NCBI GenBank assembly: GCA_963575745.1
Contig: CAUYUJ010012202.1
Span: forward strand, 1-64,000
Origin: Prorocentrum cordatum
Taxonomy: Eukaryota; Sar; Dinophyceae; Prorocentrales; Prorocentraceae
Direction: 5' to 3'
Length of the DNA: 64,000 nucleotides
The position numbers and the translations under genes are program-made. The notes under the pieces are model-generated. The model was not told the origin of the DNA. It worked only from the letters and a program-made list of their open reading frames with translations, and searched no databases. Of the stretch, positions 43,030-52,070 are shown piece by piece. How positions within the stretch are numbered: position 1 is the first letter of the stretch; the number at the start of each line of letters is the position of its first letter.

Positions 43030-44130
43030 CAATAGCGGAGCACAGGCGGGATGGGTAATGTTTAGCACGGTCCGTCTTCCAGCCACTTTTGTCTTTCATC
43101 TCTAGGTGCTCATGAGGCTTGCCCGTACGAGAGCACATTCCATGACATTTAGGCTGCAGGAAGGAGTCGTCAAAATCTGAGGACATGAGGAGGCCCGCCC
43201 GCTTCCTGAAGTCAGTCCCGAACTGGCGCTGGTCATAGCGGGGGAGGTCTCGATTCGCTGGGCCACGTTGCGTGCCGTCACGCCAGCAGGCCTCCTGCGA
43301 ACCATGCCCGGCGCCCCCGTGACAACCCCAGGCATCAGGATGAACAAGCCCAGGAGGAGGGCGCCATGCAGGCCCAGCATCAGCCACTGCCGGCTCCCAC
43401 TGCCGCGAAGGTCGATCTGCAGGATTGACCTCGGACGGGATCCAGCGGAACTGCGCCCGCAGCCCAGTGGCAAGCTGCAAAGCGGCCATCTGACGAAGCT
43501 GACCGAGGAGAGCTGGGTCGCGACATCGACCCTTCTGGAGCGCCAGCACCAGTCCCATGTTGTCGACCAGCATGAGGACCTTCCTGTGCCGCCAGCGGCC
43601 GCATCAGACCACCTGCTTGAGGCCGAGCTTCGCGCCCCTCGCCTCTTTGACATGGATGGCACCCTCGTGACTGCCACAAGGGCGCTTGGCGACCACGGCC
43701 CACTTCGCCTCCTTGACGGCGGCGGGCTCGACATCTGGGAAGTCCTCGACGGCCAGCCAGGCGCCCTCGTCGCTGTCAACTGTGAGGTTGCCGTCCCTAT
43801 CGACCGGAGGCTCGGCGACGTCGTAGCCCGCCATGGCGACCTCCCTGTGCTTGCGCTGCGGGTCCTTTTTGAACCTCCAGCGCTCGTCGTGGGCGCCTGC
43901 GAGCTGGATAGCATGTGTGGGCCACTCCGCAACGCAAACACCAAGACCAGTAGTGCTCGCATCAGTCGCCACCACCTGGTCAAGCCAGCCCGCCGCGATG
44001 TCCGCGTAGACCAGCGGCAAGATCGCGGCAGCGATGAGAAGCTCCCTCTTGACGCTGGGCCAGAGGTTCTTGCAGTCATTACCAGCGGACTCGGCAAAGG
44101 CAAATGCGGCCGCAATGCAGGATAGACACG
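43030..44130 (-). pseudogene. Orphan RNase H of a fourth YR-type retroelement
   Basis: On the minus strand VVATDASTTGLGVCVAEW (first catalytic Asp) and RWRFKKDPQRKHREV are followed, after a frame change near 43600, by VLMLVDNMGLVLALQKGR (second Asp position) and FRWIPSEVNPADRPSRQWEP (last Asp). A catalytic Glu lies in IHVKEARGAKLGLK. The motif set is the same as in YR2, but with AEW where YR2 has a longer insert. RT, recombinase and Gag are missing: upstream is LINE sequence and downstream (to 43030) is an unassigned tail. This is a truncated fragment. Confidence 0.7.
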
Positions 44131-44136
44131 GGAGTC

Positions 44137-44385
44137 ATGAAGAACTTCACCCAGCACGACGAGTACCAGCAGCACTACGACATCTTCATCAGCAACACCG
44201 TCGCTTTCAGCAACCTTGGGCCCATGGGTGTCTTCCCAGAGCCGGATGTCCACGACTCCGGTTTCCAGGCCAAGTTCTTCGATGAGATCTCGGAGTCAGC
44301 AGGGGCCGACACTGATGTCTTGACGGAGGCGGTCGGGGCCCACTTCCTGACGAACGCCAAATACCTTCCTGCGACCTCGGAGTAG
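44137..44385 (+). CDS. Small ORF of unknown function
   Basis: ATG at 44137 to TAG at 44385, 82 codons. Composition is protein-like (HDEYQQHYDIFISNTVAFSN, FFDEISESAGADTDVL) with no low complexity and no match I recognise. It ends 34 bp before the LINE ORF1 start. It may be the 5' leader ORF of that LINE, or a fragment of an earlier gene. No Shine-Dalgarno logic applies in a eukaryote. Confidence 0.3.
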   Translation: MKNFTQHDEYQQHYDIFISNTVAFSNLGPMGVFPEPDVHDSGFQAKFFDEISESAGADTDVLTEAVGAHFLTNAKYLPATSE

Positions 44386-44418
44386 GCAAATTCCGATGTC
44401 CAGACCGTTACTCAATTC

Positions 44419-47139
44419 ATGCATGGGCCAGCCTCGGGCGAGGGCTCGGCCGCACCGACTTCGACTTGGGACGCTGTGGGATTGGCGGACCTCGTCGGCT
44501 CCGACCCCGCACCCAGCAGCCCCTGCTGCCACACTGTCGGCATCGCCGCCGAGATCTGGCTGTCGTTCGTGGCCTTCCTCGGCCTGTACTACTTCTTCGT
44601 GACGGCATTCTTCCGGAAGCCGAAGGGGAGTCCGACACCCACGCCTCGCCCACGCCGGGGCGTCGATCAGGGAGTACAGCATCCTGATGATGCGCGTCTT
44701 TTCCAAAGCAATTTTGAGGGCAACTCCTCCTTACAGTCTTTGGAGTTGGATCCTGATTTGATGTATCATGCCCCCTTGAGGGGAGCGGCCTCGAACCTTC
44801 TCGGCGGCGGTCGCACCAAGGACATCAAGAACGAGCGCAGCACGGACCTTCTGGAGGGCATCCGGAAGCTCCTGGACATCCACACGGCCGCGCCTCAGCA
44901 GCACCCGGCCGCCGCGAACCACTCCCACCCCAAGCGCAAGCCGAAGCCGACGCTTCACGACGCCCTCAGAGGCGCCCTCGGCAAGGCCAAGTGTGACCAG
45001 GGACTTCTGGGCAAGCTTCGGTCCATCCACCGGGCCGTGGACGCCGGCCACATCACCCTCGGGGACAACGAGGCACCCCCGAAAGGATCTCGGCGAGGCG
45101 CAGCCGACGGTGGCAGAGGGTGTGGCGGCGGCGCCTCGGCTGGCAAGGGCCCCAGCTCTGAGCAGCCCCCTGCGCCCACGGTCACGCCCCATCGTCCAGA
45201 CACAGCATCCGCCTATGGAGCTGGCAAGGGCGAGGATACCGGGCCACCTTGGGCCCTTTCCCAACGCGAGTGGTCCCAGGCCACCGTCTCCAAGCAGGGG
45301 TTCGTGTTGGCCAAGCTGAGGAACGGGGAGCTCCCGTCTGCTGGCCACACTGCCTGCCTCGCCGAGTCGACGGACATGGCCGACGAGATGTTGGCCCTCT
45401 GGCGTGCGCACCACCAGAACGACACAGACGCCTCCTTGACAGTGGCCGTCGTGGCGACCAAGGAGGACTCCTGGCAGCCAGACGGGGCCACGGGCATTTT
45501 GGCGCACCTCACTCTCGTAAAGCTGGACAAGCAGGCCGTGAAGCTGGTCAAATACATCATGCTCGGCAAAGCCGTGGAGCCCCCTGCGAGCCCGACCATC
45601 AAGGATGTCAAGCAGGTCCCGAAGCGGCAGGGCACCGTCACGGTCCGGCTCACCGTCTTCGCCGATTACCTGTCGGACAAGCTGTCGCTGTTCTCCGCGA
45701 ACCAGGCCCTCAAGGTGGTGTGGCCAGCAGCAGGCAAGGGCATGCTGTTCGGTTGTTGGCGTCCCAATGGCACGAAGGGCAAGGATCCCTTCTCGTACAC
45801 CATGTACGTCACTGGCACGCCGGCCCAATGCAGCGATCTGTTCAAGATCAGCGGCAAGCACGGCGTTTTCGTCCAGCACCTGGCGTCCTTTCGTGACCAA
45901 CGCCATCGGACGACTGTGGCGTGGGTCGCCCGGCCTGCTGGGCTCACGCCGCTCGAGTACCGCGACCTGGCCCTCCAGGAGGGTAATGGCAAACCACTCG
46001 TGCACAGAATGGGGGGTGGCCCTGATCTGGGCTACGAGCGCGGCGGCATTGACGCACGACAGTGTCCTCCGCACATCTGGCGAGCTACCACGCCGCGGTG
46101 GTGGCGCACGACCGACCTCGAGTCCTTCCTGGAGGCCAACGACTGGCAGCAAGTGCAGGTCCTCACGCACCTCAGCCCCGGCTCCTGGCGCGTCCGCGCG
46201 GGCGCCCGGCCGCTGGCAACGACCACGTACAGATACGAGGCAGGCTTCGACGACGACATGGGCCACGTCACCGTCCTTCCCCTGCCGCGCAAGGTGAAGT
46301 CCACCAGCGAAGGACGTACTCTCAGACAGCCGGACTTCCCGTGGCTGGACACGGAGGTCCCGGCAGCCCCGCCGCAAGGCGATGCCCCCGCCCCGCCGGC
46401 GGGTGCAGCGGCTGCGGCGAGCGATCCCCCTGGCGAGGGTGATGCGCCCATGCCCGCGGCAGCGCCAGCGGCGCCCCCTGCTACGGGCAAGGGCGCTGAC
46501 CAACAGAAGAGGCCAGGAACCCAGAAGACGGACGGGTCTAAGAGGCTCAAGCTGGACGACAAGCAGATCGTGCGGGACGCGAACTGCCTCTTGGACGGCA
46601 TGGAGATTGTGGAGGCCGGGGGCCGTGGCGCGTGCGGCTACTGTTCCATCGTCGCCGCCGGGAAGCTCACCCGCGACGCCTCCTTCAGCACTGCTGCCGT
46701 CGGCGCCATGGAGAAGATCTGGGTCGACGCGGGCACGCTGAGGGTCCAGACCGCCCAGCTCTTGAAGAAGAACTCAGACGTCTGGAAGCCCTACTGGGCC
46801 CAGGGCCCCAAGCATATTTCACACACAGGCCATACCTTCGACGAGTACGTCGCGAAGTGCTCGGCCCCAGACTTCTGGATGGACGAGTTGCAGCTCAACG
46901 CAGCGTCCGCCGAGCTCAAGCGCCGGATAACCGTGGTCTATCGCGACGGCAAGCAGGGCTGGGCCAGGCGCACAGTGGGCCACCAGCACAAGAGCAAAGG
47001 TTGGTTCGTCCTCCTCCTGGACGAGAGCCACTACCGAGCAGTCCGGCCGCCAACGGACGGATTCCCAGCGAGCCTCTGCGAGGACGCGGGCGCCCCCATG
47101 TCCAACTTCGGGCGAGGAGGGGGCCGGGCCTTCAGCTGA
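44419..47139 (+). CDS. LINE1 ORF1: membrane segment plus OTU-like protease
   Basis: 906 codons from ATG 44419. A hydrophobic stretch at residues 40-65 (VGIAAEIWLSFVAFLGLYYF) is followed by a basic stop-transfer KPKG and looks like one membrane span. Residues 100-260 are basic and low-complexity, residues 270-650 have mixed composition without a known fold, and residues 650-720 are Ala/Pro-rich with a basic KRLKLDDKQ. The last 170 residues resemble an OTU cysteine protease: GRGACGYCSIVAAGKL (Cys at 739 or 742), FWMDELQLNAAS (Trp 820), ITVVYRDG, and WFVLLLDESHYRAVRP (His 871). OTU enzymes remove ubiquitin; in an element the domain could mature its own proteins or counter host ubiquitin tagging. 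Opposite-strand frames here, including 590 codons at 44731-46503, are shadows. Confidence 0.75.
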   Translation: MHGPASGEGSAAPTSTWDAVGLADLVGSDPAPSSPCCHTVGIAAEIWLSFVAFLGLYYFFVTAFFRKPKGSPTPTPRPRRGVDQGVQHPDDARLFQSNFEGNSSLQSLELDPDLMYHAPLRGAASNLLGGGRTKDIKNERSTDLLEGIRKLLDIHTAAPQQHPAAANHSHPKRKPKPTLHDALRGALGKAKCDQGLLGKLRSIHRAVDAGHITLGDNEAPPKGSRRGAADGGRGCGGGASAGKGPSSEQPPAPTVTPHRPDTASAYGAGKGEDTGPPWALSQREWSQATVSKQGFVLAKLRNGELPSAGHTACLAESTDMADEMLALWRAHHQNDTDASLTVAVVATKEDSWQPDGATGILAHLTLVKLDKQAVKLVKYIMLGKAVEPPASPTIKDVKQVPKRQGTVTVRLTVFADYLSDKLSLFSANQALKVVWPAAGKGMLFGCWRPNGTKGKDPFSYTMYVTGTPAQCSDLFKISGKHGVFVQHLASFRDQRHRTTVAWVARPAGLTPLEYRDLALQEGNGKPLVHRMGGGPDLGYERGGIDARQCPPHIWRATTPRWWRTTDLESFLEANDWQQVQVLTHLSPGSWRVRAGARPLATTTYRYEAGFDDDMGHVTVLPLPRKVKSTSEGRTLRQPDFPWLDTEVPAAPPQGDAPAPPAGAAAAASDPPGEGDAPMPAAAPAAPPATGKGADQQKRPGTQKTDGSKRLKLDDKQIVRDANCLLDGMEIVEAGGRGACGYCSIVAAGKLTRDASFSTAAVGAMEKIWVDAGTLRVQTAQLLKKNSDVWKPYWAQGPKHISHTGHTFDEYVAKCSAPDFWMDELQLNAASAELKRRITVVYRDGKQGWARRTVGHQHKSKGWFVLLLDESHYRAVRPPTDGFPASLCEDAGAPMSNFGRGGGRAFS

Positions 47140-48089
47140 CTCACGGACTCCCCCCAGGGCTCCGCCGCGACGCGGACGAGCCGGAGGTCCAGCAGACCTT
47201 CTTCTTCGGCGCCGCCGCCGGGCCGCTGTGCTCGGACAGTGGCCGCCTCCGCGGCCATCCAGGAGTTCGAGACCTACCTCGCCTCCTTCTTGCACACGTA
47301 CCTTGCAAGGGAGCTTGCGGACGACGTCAAGCGGCTGCTCAAGCAGACGGTGGGTGCCCGCAGGCGCTGGGCTTCCCAACACCAGCAGGCCACGCCCGCC
47401 ACAGTCGAGGCCCAGCGTGTGATGCTGAACAGGGATACGGAGGACCTCCGGAGGAAGTGCTACTACCCCGGCGACCTCTACGCCTGCCCGCGCGGGTGGC
47501 GGGCCAAGAGCACTCCGGCCGCAGCCCGTGCCAACGCGCGGCAGGCCGAGCGACATTGGCGTTCCTGCCAGCCCGGCACTCGGTGGGAAGCCTTGGATGA
47601 TGCTTGCCATCAGGCTTCTTTGGCTCCAATGCGTGATCCTGCCATCCAGGACCGCAAGGTAGCTAAGGCATGGGAGCGTCACCAGACGCTGCGTGCCAGC
47701 ATGCCAGCGTCGATCGCGCGGTGCGCCCACGACCTCGACGGCGCTACGGCGCAGAAGCTCCGCCGGGCCAAGGGGGGCAAGTCTACCTTCTACACGTGCC
47801 GCCGGTGTGGTGGCTCGTACGTGCTTGCCTCCGTGTGGAAGCTCCCATGCCCAGCCATTCCCCCTGCTGACCGCCCCACTTGCGTCGACTTCGAGCTGCA
47901 GTGCCGGGACGCTGGGTCAGCGAGGTCTTCGAGAGCCATGGCCGTGGGCACGGCCAGGACAGCAGGCCACGCAGCGCTAAGAGAGCGCCCAAGGAACCTT
48001 TCGGCAGCGGTTCCTTCAAGCGCAGGCTCACTGTCAAGCGGGAGCAGCCCTCGAAGAAGCGGGTGCTGGCGCCCAGGGCCGCCCTTTGA
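47140..48089 (+). CDS. LINE1 ORF1b, between ORF1 and ORF2
   Basis: After the TGA that ends ORF1 (47137-47139) the same frame stays open to 48093. There is no ATG near its start: the first usable codon at 47239 is GTG. The region has helical segments (IQEFETYLASFLHTYLAREL), a Cys motif FYTCRRCGGSYVLASVWKLP suggesting a zinc ribbon, and Lys/Arg-rich sequence. From about 47900 coding character shifts to another frame (FESHGRGHGQDS to KKRVLAPRAAL), which ends at TGA 48087 and is in frame with ORF2. It reads like the C-terminal part of a longer ORF1, or the N-terminal part of ORF2, cut by lesions. It may bind nucleic acid. Confidence 0.5.
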
Positions 48090-51000
48090 CTAGGGGCGCA
48101 GTGCGCCGGGGGCCCGCCTGGCTACCGGCGCCCTCGCGGCAAGGGTGGCTGCTTAGGCCCCCTGGCTGCCACCCGGGTGGGGGAAGCCTCCCACCCCGGC
48201 CCTCCGCGCTTCCAGCGGCGGCCGCAGCAGTTCCCGACTGGCATGGTCATCTGGGGCTGCAACGTGAATGGCCTCAAGGACAATAAGCCCGTCGGCGACG
48301 CGGCTGCAACGAGCAAGTGGGCACGCGTCCAGGGCCAGGCCTTGGCTGCAGGCGCACACATCATTGGCCTCGTGGAGACCCACATGGACAGCTTCACAGC
48401 AGACCGCTTCGGCGCACAAGCGTCCATAGCTGGCTTCTCATCGTATTTGTATTCTTCGGGTACAGCGAGGTCTCGGGGAGTCGCTCTTCTCGGACCTCCA
48501 GAACTACGTGCGGACCCGTGGGCGTGGGAGCCAGATTTTCAAGGCCGCGTTGTCTCCGAGCTTCTCCACAGCCACGGCCAGGGCACCATGTTGGTTGTCG
48601 TCATCTACGCCGACGTTCACAGCCAGGAGCAAAGACAGCGCCTATGTGCTGCGGTTGCCGCACGCGTCGCTGCCGCCGACCTTCCTGCAGTTGTTTTTGG
48701 GGACTACAACTGCGAGCCCATGGACGAGGAGACCGCGTCCTTCGCTGGCAGTCTCGATTGCGCGCACCATTGCCTCCCTGGAGGAGAACCTGTGTGGCAC
48801 CACACCCACGGCGACCGCTTCATCGACTACGCCGTGTGCAGGCACCTCGTCGTCAACACCTTCGGCACCGACACGGCCATTAGTGACCACAAGGCCATCG
48901 TTTTCAGCGTGCAGCGCGAAACGGAGGCTCTCGTTCAGACAATTCAGCGTTTCGTTCCTCTGGAGCCCCCGGCCAACCTGGAGGAGTGGGACAGCGACTG
49001 GAAGGACCAGATGCACTATTTCGAGGGCGCCTGGGACGCGGCAGAGGCAGCACGCGATCCAGCACGTCTCTGGGAGCTTTGGTGCGACCTCCTGGAGGCG
49101 TCGTGCGGCGTGCCCCCGGAGCGCAGGCATCGTTGGCAAGGCACTGCGCTGCGCCGCTGGCAGCGGGTTTGGCGTGGCTGCCACGGCCTGCGCCAGAGTG
49201 TTCAAGAACGACGGCTTCACCGTGTTCTTCGTCGCCTACACCACCTTCTGCACGGCCCCCGGGCTCGTGGCGATGCTGGAGGGGGACGGGGAGGACGAGG
49301 AGGAGGACGACGAGGACGAGATGACGATCACGATCTTCTCCAGGCCATCGACAAAGGTCTGCAAGGCTTGGTCCGGGACGGCATCCTACCGAGCATTGGG
49401 GACAGCAGTCCAGCTGCTGCCGCCGCGGCCATTTCAGCTAAATTGGAGCAGCTCCACGCCGCCCACAAGGAAACCCGACTCCAGGAGTGGCGCCGCCGAC
49501 AGCAGGAGGGAAACATGAAGACCATCTACACCTACGTGTCTGGGAAGAAGACCAAGCCTACAGCTGCCGCCCGGGGCACCAAGATCCCGGCGGCCCTGCT
49601 GGCGCGGGCGCCACGAGTCGCCCTCGAGCTGCTGGGGCGCATCGGCGATCTCATCCGCGACACAGGGAGGTGGCCGAGCGCTCTGAGGAGCCAGGAGGTG
49701 GCCATGATCCCCAAGCCGTCTGGGGAGGGCCTTCGCCCGATTGGGGTCGCGCAGACAGTCGCCAGGGCCTTCAAGAAGATTATGGTTGAGAAGTACAAGC
49801 GCTGGGCCGAGCAGGTCCAGCCCACCAACGCCACCGCTGCCGTGCTTCTCGTCGATTTCGCCATCGACAAGGCCTACGAGGACGACGCCGGCCTCGTTGT
49901 CCGGCAGAGCGACCTCAGCAACTGCTTCACACGGCTACAGGCCGAGCTCGTCATGCAGGTGGCCGGTCTCTTCGGCATGCATGACAAGGACGCCGTGTTC
50001 TTGTTCTCCGACAACAGTGCCCGCAACACTGTCGTCAAGGTTGCGGGGTACGCCAGCGACTCCATGGTCCCGGGGCGTGGCCTCGCGCAGGGTGACCCGG
50101 GTTCGCCGCTCGGGGCTGCCATCCTTGCCGGGGCGCACGCCAGGCGACTCGCCGCGGACCACGACATCATGTTCACCACGTACGTGGACGACAGGACCAT
50201 GACTGCCGACGCCCCGCAGGAGGTGGAGTCGGCCGCCGACACGCTGGCCTACCTCGACTGGCTCAGCGGGCAGGAGGAGGACCCTGGTAAGTTGGCAGTG
50301 GCCGCCGCCAACGTCCAGGGCGGCAACTACCAGAGCTACGTGGACGTCCTCGGCGTCCGTCTGGACCTCTCTGGGGCGAACCCTCCAGAGGCTGCCCCGC
50401 GGGCCCTGCGCCGAGCCCAGGAGCTGCTCGCGCGGCTCACGAGGATCCAGCGAATCAGCTGGGCGGCTCGCCTGCCACGGCGCCGGGTGCGGCAGGTCGT
50501 CCTGGCCAACATCGGCATCTTGCGCTGGGATGCGCCGGCAACAGGAAGACATGCGCCGTGGTGCGTCCTGCCCGACAAGACCCTCCAGGCCCTGCGGGCA
50601 GCCTTGGAGACAGCCCTCGCAGGGCGGCGCCGATACGCCTCCTGGAGACACCGAGGGGCCGCATGGAACGTATCTCCCAAAGCGTGGAAGATCGAGCCAA
50701 TGGGCGTGGCGTTGCACGCGGCCGTGGGCATGCTCAAACGCACCCTCGGCGGCCCTCTGGAGGCCTTCGTCCGCCAGCGGTGGAGGCCGGCCCACCCGGC
50801 AGCTCGCCCGTCAGCTGGGTGGCTGTTGCGGACCCGCGAGCTCTTGGACTCCATGGGCTGGCGCACGGCCCGTGACCCATTCGAGGTGGAGATCGGCGAC
50901 CTGACCTTCTCCCTCACGAACACGACCCGCAGTGGGCTCGACCACATGGTGCGGGAGGCCTGGCGCTCGTGCATGATGCAGGCCGGCGAGGCGAAAGTCA

Positions 51001-51476
51001 GCAAGCAAGACGTGGTCAACATCCACAGCCTTGATGGGAAAGTGCTCCGGGATTTCCTGGACAGCTACGACAACGGCCCAGATCACAGCTGGGCCTGGCG
51101 GTGCGTCGTCGGGGGCGAGCCCAGCCCAGACCGCCTCCACCACGTCGACAACGCTGTGGCCCAGGACTGCGCCGCGTGCCGCACCAGAGCCACCGCGAGA
51201 CACATCCTCTGGCAGTGCCCTGCCACCGAAGCAGTCAGACACAGTCGTGGCCTACGTCTGCCAGAGCTCGCCCCGGAGCTCCCCGAGCCTGAGCGTTCAG
51301 CCCTTCTGCTGAATGGGTGGATCCGCGCAGCGTGGGACGTCCCCGCCGGCGTGTCCAGCGACGTTCACGCTGCTGCCACCAGGCGGCGGCGCCAACATTG
51401 CCAAGCGCATTCTCGCATACAAGGTCGTGGTCGTTCGTCCACATTGCGATCGTTTTCTCGCCGCCGTTTCTGGTGA
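48090..51476 (+). CDS. LINE1 ORF2: APE endonuclease and reverse transcriptase
   Basis: The frame opens at 48090; the first ATG is at about 48243. A VGEASHPGPP motif (48177-48206) precedes the endonuclease. Counting from 48177: GLVETHMD (catalytic Glu 67), VVIYADVHS, VVFGDYN (Asp/Asn 176-178), FIDYAV and ISDHKAIVF (His 238) are the EEP/APE set that nicks target DNA. RT motifs follow: IPKPSGEGLRPIGVAQ, VVRQSDLSNCFTRL (motif A Asp 579), GRGLAQGDPGSPL (motif B) and FTTYVDDRTM (motif C 669-672). A CCHC-type knuckle (Cys 998 and 1001, His 1009, Cys 1014) lies near the C-terminus. Between endonuclease and RT (49150-49330) the frame is low-complexity and another frame reads as well, so a local frameshift pair is possible. 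The stop is at 51474. Confidence 0.85.
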   Translation, partial: LGAQCAGGPPGYRRPRGKGGCLGPLAATRVGEASHPGPPRFQRRPQQFPTGMVIWGCNVNGLKDNKPVGDAAATSKWARVQGQALAAGAHIIGLVETHMDSFTADRFGAQASIAGFSSYLYSSGTARSRGVALLGPPELRADPWAWEPDFQGRVVSELLHSHGQGTMLVVVIYADVHSQEQRQRLCAAVAARVAAADLPAVVFGDYNCEPMDEETASFAGSLDCAHHCLPGGEPVWHHTHGDRFIDYAVCRHLVVNTFGTDTAISDHKAIVFSVQRETEALVQTIQRFVPLEPPANLEEWDSDWKDQMHYFEGAWDAAEAARDPARLWELWCDLLEASCGVPPERRHRWQGTALRRWQRVWRGCHGLRQSVQERRLHRVLRRLHHLLHGPRARGDAGGGRGGRGGGRRGRDDDHDLLQAIDKGLQGLVRDGILPSIGDSSPAAAAAAISAKLEQLHAAHKETRLQEWRRRQQEGNMKTIYTYVSGKKTKPTAAARGTKIPAALLARAPRVALELLGRIGDLIRDTGRWPSALRSQEVAMIPKPSGEGLRPIGVAQTVARAFKKIMVEKYKRWAEQVQPTNATAAVLLVDFAIDKAYEDDAGLVVRQSDLSNCFTRLQAELVMQVAGLFGMHDKDAVFLFSDNSARNTVVKVAGYASDSMVPGRGLAQGDPGSPLGAAILAGAHARRLAADHDIMFTTYVDDRTMTADAPQEVESAADTLAYLDWLSGQEEDPGKLAVAAANVQGGNYQSYVDVLGVRLDLSGANPPEAAPRALRRAQELLARLTRIQRISWAARLPRRRVRQVVLANIGILRWDAPATGRHAPWCVLPDKTLQALRAALETALAGRRRYASWRHRGAAWNVSPKAWKIEPMGVALHAAVGMLKRTLGGPLEAFVRQRWRPAHPAARPSAGWLLRTRELLDSMGWRTARDPFEVEIGDLTFSLTNTTRSGLDHMVREAWRSCMMQAGEAKVSKQDVVNIHSLDGKVLRDFLDSYDNGPDHSWAWRCVVGGEPSPDRLHHVDNAVAQDCAACRTRATARHILWQCPATEAVRHSRGLRLPELAPELPEPERSALLLNGWIRAAWDVPAGVSSDVHAAATRRRRQHCQAHSRIQGRGRSSTLRSFSRRRFW
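48177..48206 (+). other. 2A-like VGEASHPGP motif
   Basis: The codons read V-G-E-A-S-H-P-G-P-P. Canonical 2A ribosome-skipping sequences end D-x-E-x-N-P-G-P; here His replaces Asn and the Asp is absent. Several LINE families carry functional 2A at the ORF2 N-terminus. Activity here is unproven. Confidence 0.4.
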
Positions 51477-52070
51477 GGCCTAAGGTGTGCTCTGGTGGGG
51501 TGTAAGACCGTGCTTCGCACCGACATCTTGCCTCACCCTCCACACCTTGCCAGGTCTGGGTCACCGAGGACAACGCCAAGACCACGCCAGGCAGAGCCTT
51601 AACCTGGCCGGCAGGGCAGCTGCGGCAGATCAAAGGGTTGGCGCAGCAACAGGTCGAGCGGGCCTCCAGCGACAAGGGCCCAGAGCAGCCCACCACTACT
51701 GCAGGAGGCTACGAGGGGCAATCCAGGCGTGCCGCACCGCCGTGCAGCACACAGGTGAGTTCGGCAATTCTTACTCACCCTGGATGACTACAACGAGTGG
51801 CACCACCTGGCCCAGACCACCCTCGAGCAGATCGAGATCGCAGTTGGAACGGACGATGTACGAGGTGAACCTCTCGGTGATGGTGATCGCAGCTGGCGAG
51901 GTGTGCATCTTCGGAGGCCGCCGAGGTGCCCGCGGGCCCTCCGCGCTCGTTTGGAGCGCGGGGCGGAGAGCGCGCAGCCGCTGTAGGGGCAGCGCGGGCG
52001 GGGTGGAGGGGCAGCTCGCCGAGCACCCTGGGGCCCCACCCCGAGGCAGGCGCAGCCACGCGATCGCCCC
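51477..52070. other. LINE1 3' region or intergenic DNA
   Basis: No convincing coding sequence is seen, and no poly(A) or microsatellite tail that would mark the LINE end. Open frames here are shadow-like. Confidence 0.4.

Larger units (their letters stand above)
44419..51476 (+). mobile_element. LINE1: nearly intact non-LTR retrotransposon
   Basis: The element has ORF1 (906 codons), a short ORF1b and ORF2 (about 1,100 codons) with APE-type endonuclease, RT and a C-terminal zinc knuckle, all on the plus strand. No terminal repeats are present, as expected for a LINE. The 5' limit is set at the ORF1 ATG and the 3' limit at the ORF2 stop; true ends are unknown. Three lesions separate the ORFs (stop at 47137, frame change near 47900, stop at 48087), so the copy is either recently dead or uses recoding. 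Its reading frames are by far the cleanest of the plus-strand elements here. Confidence 0.85.

Noticed and set aside
44731-46503. 590-codon minus-strand open frame
   Set aside because: It is the antisense shadow of LINE1 ORF1, which has recognisable domains on the plus strand.
46632-47600. 322-codon plus-strand frame
   Set aside because: It overlaps the OTU-like domain in another frame and is Arg/Leu/Pro-rich shadow sequence.
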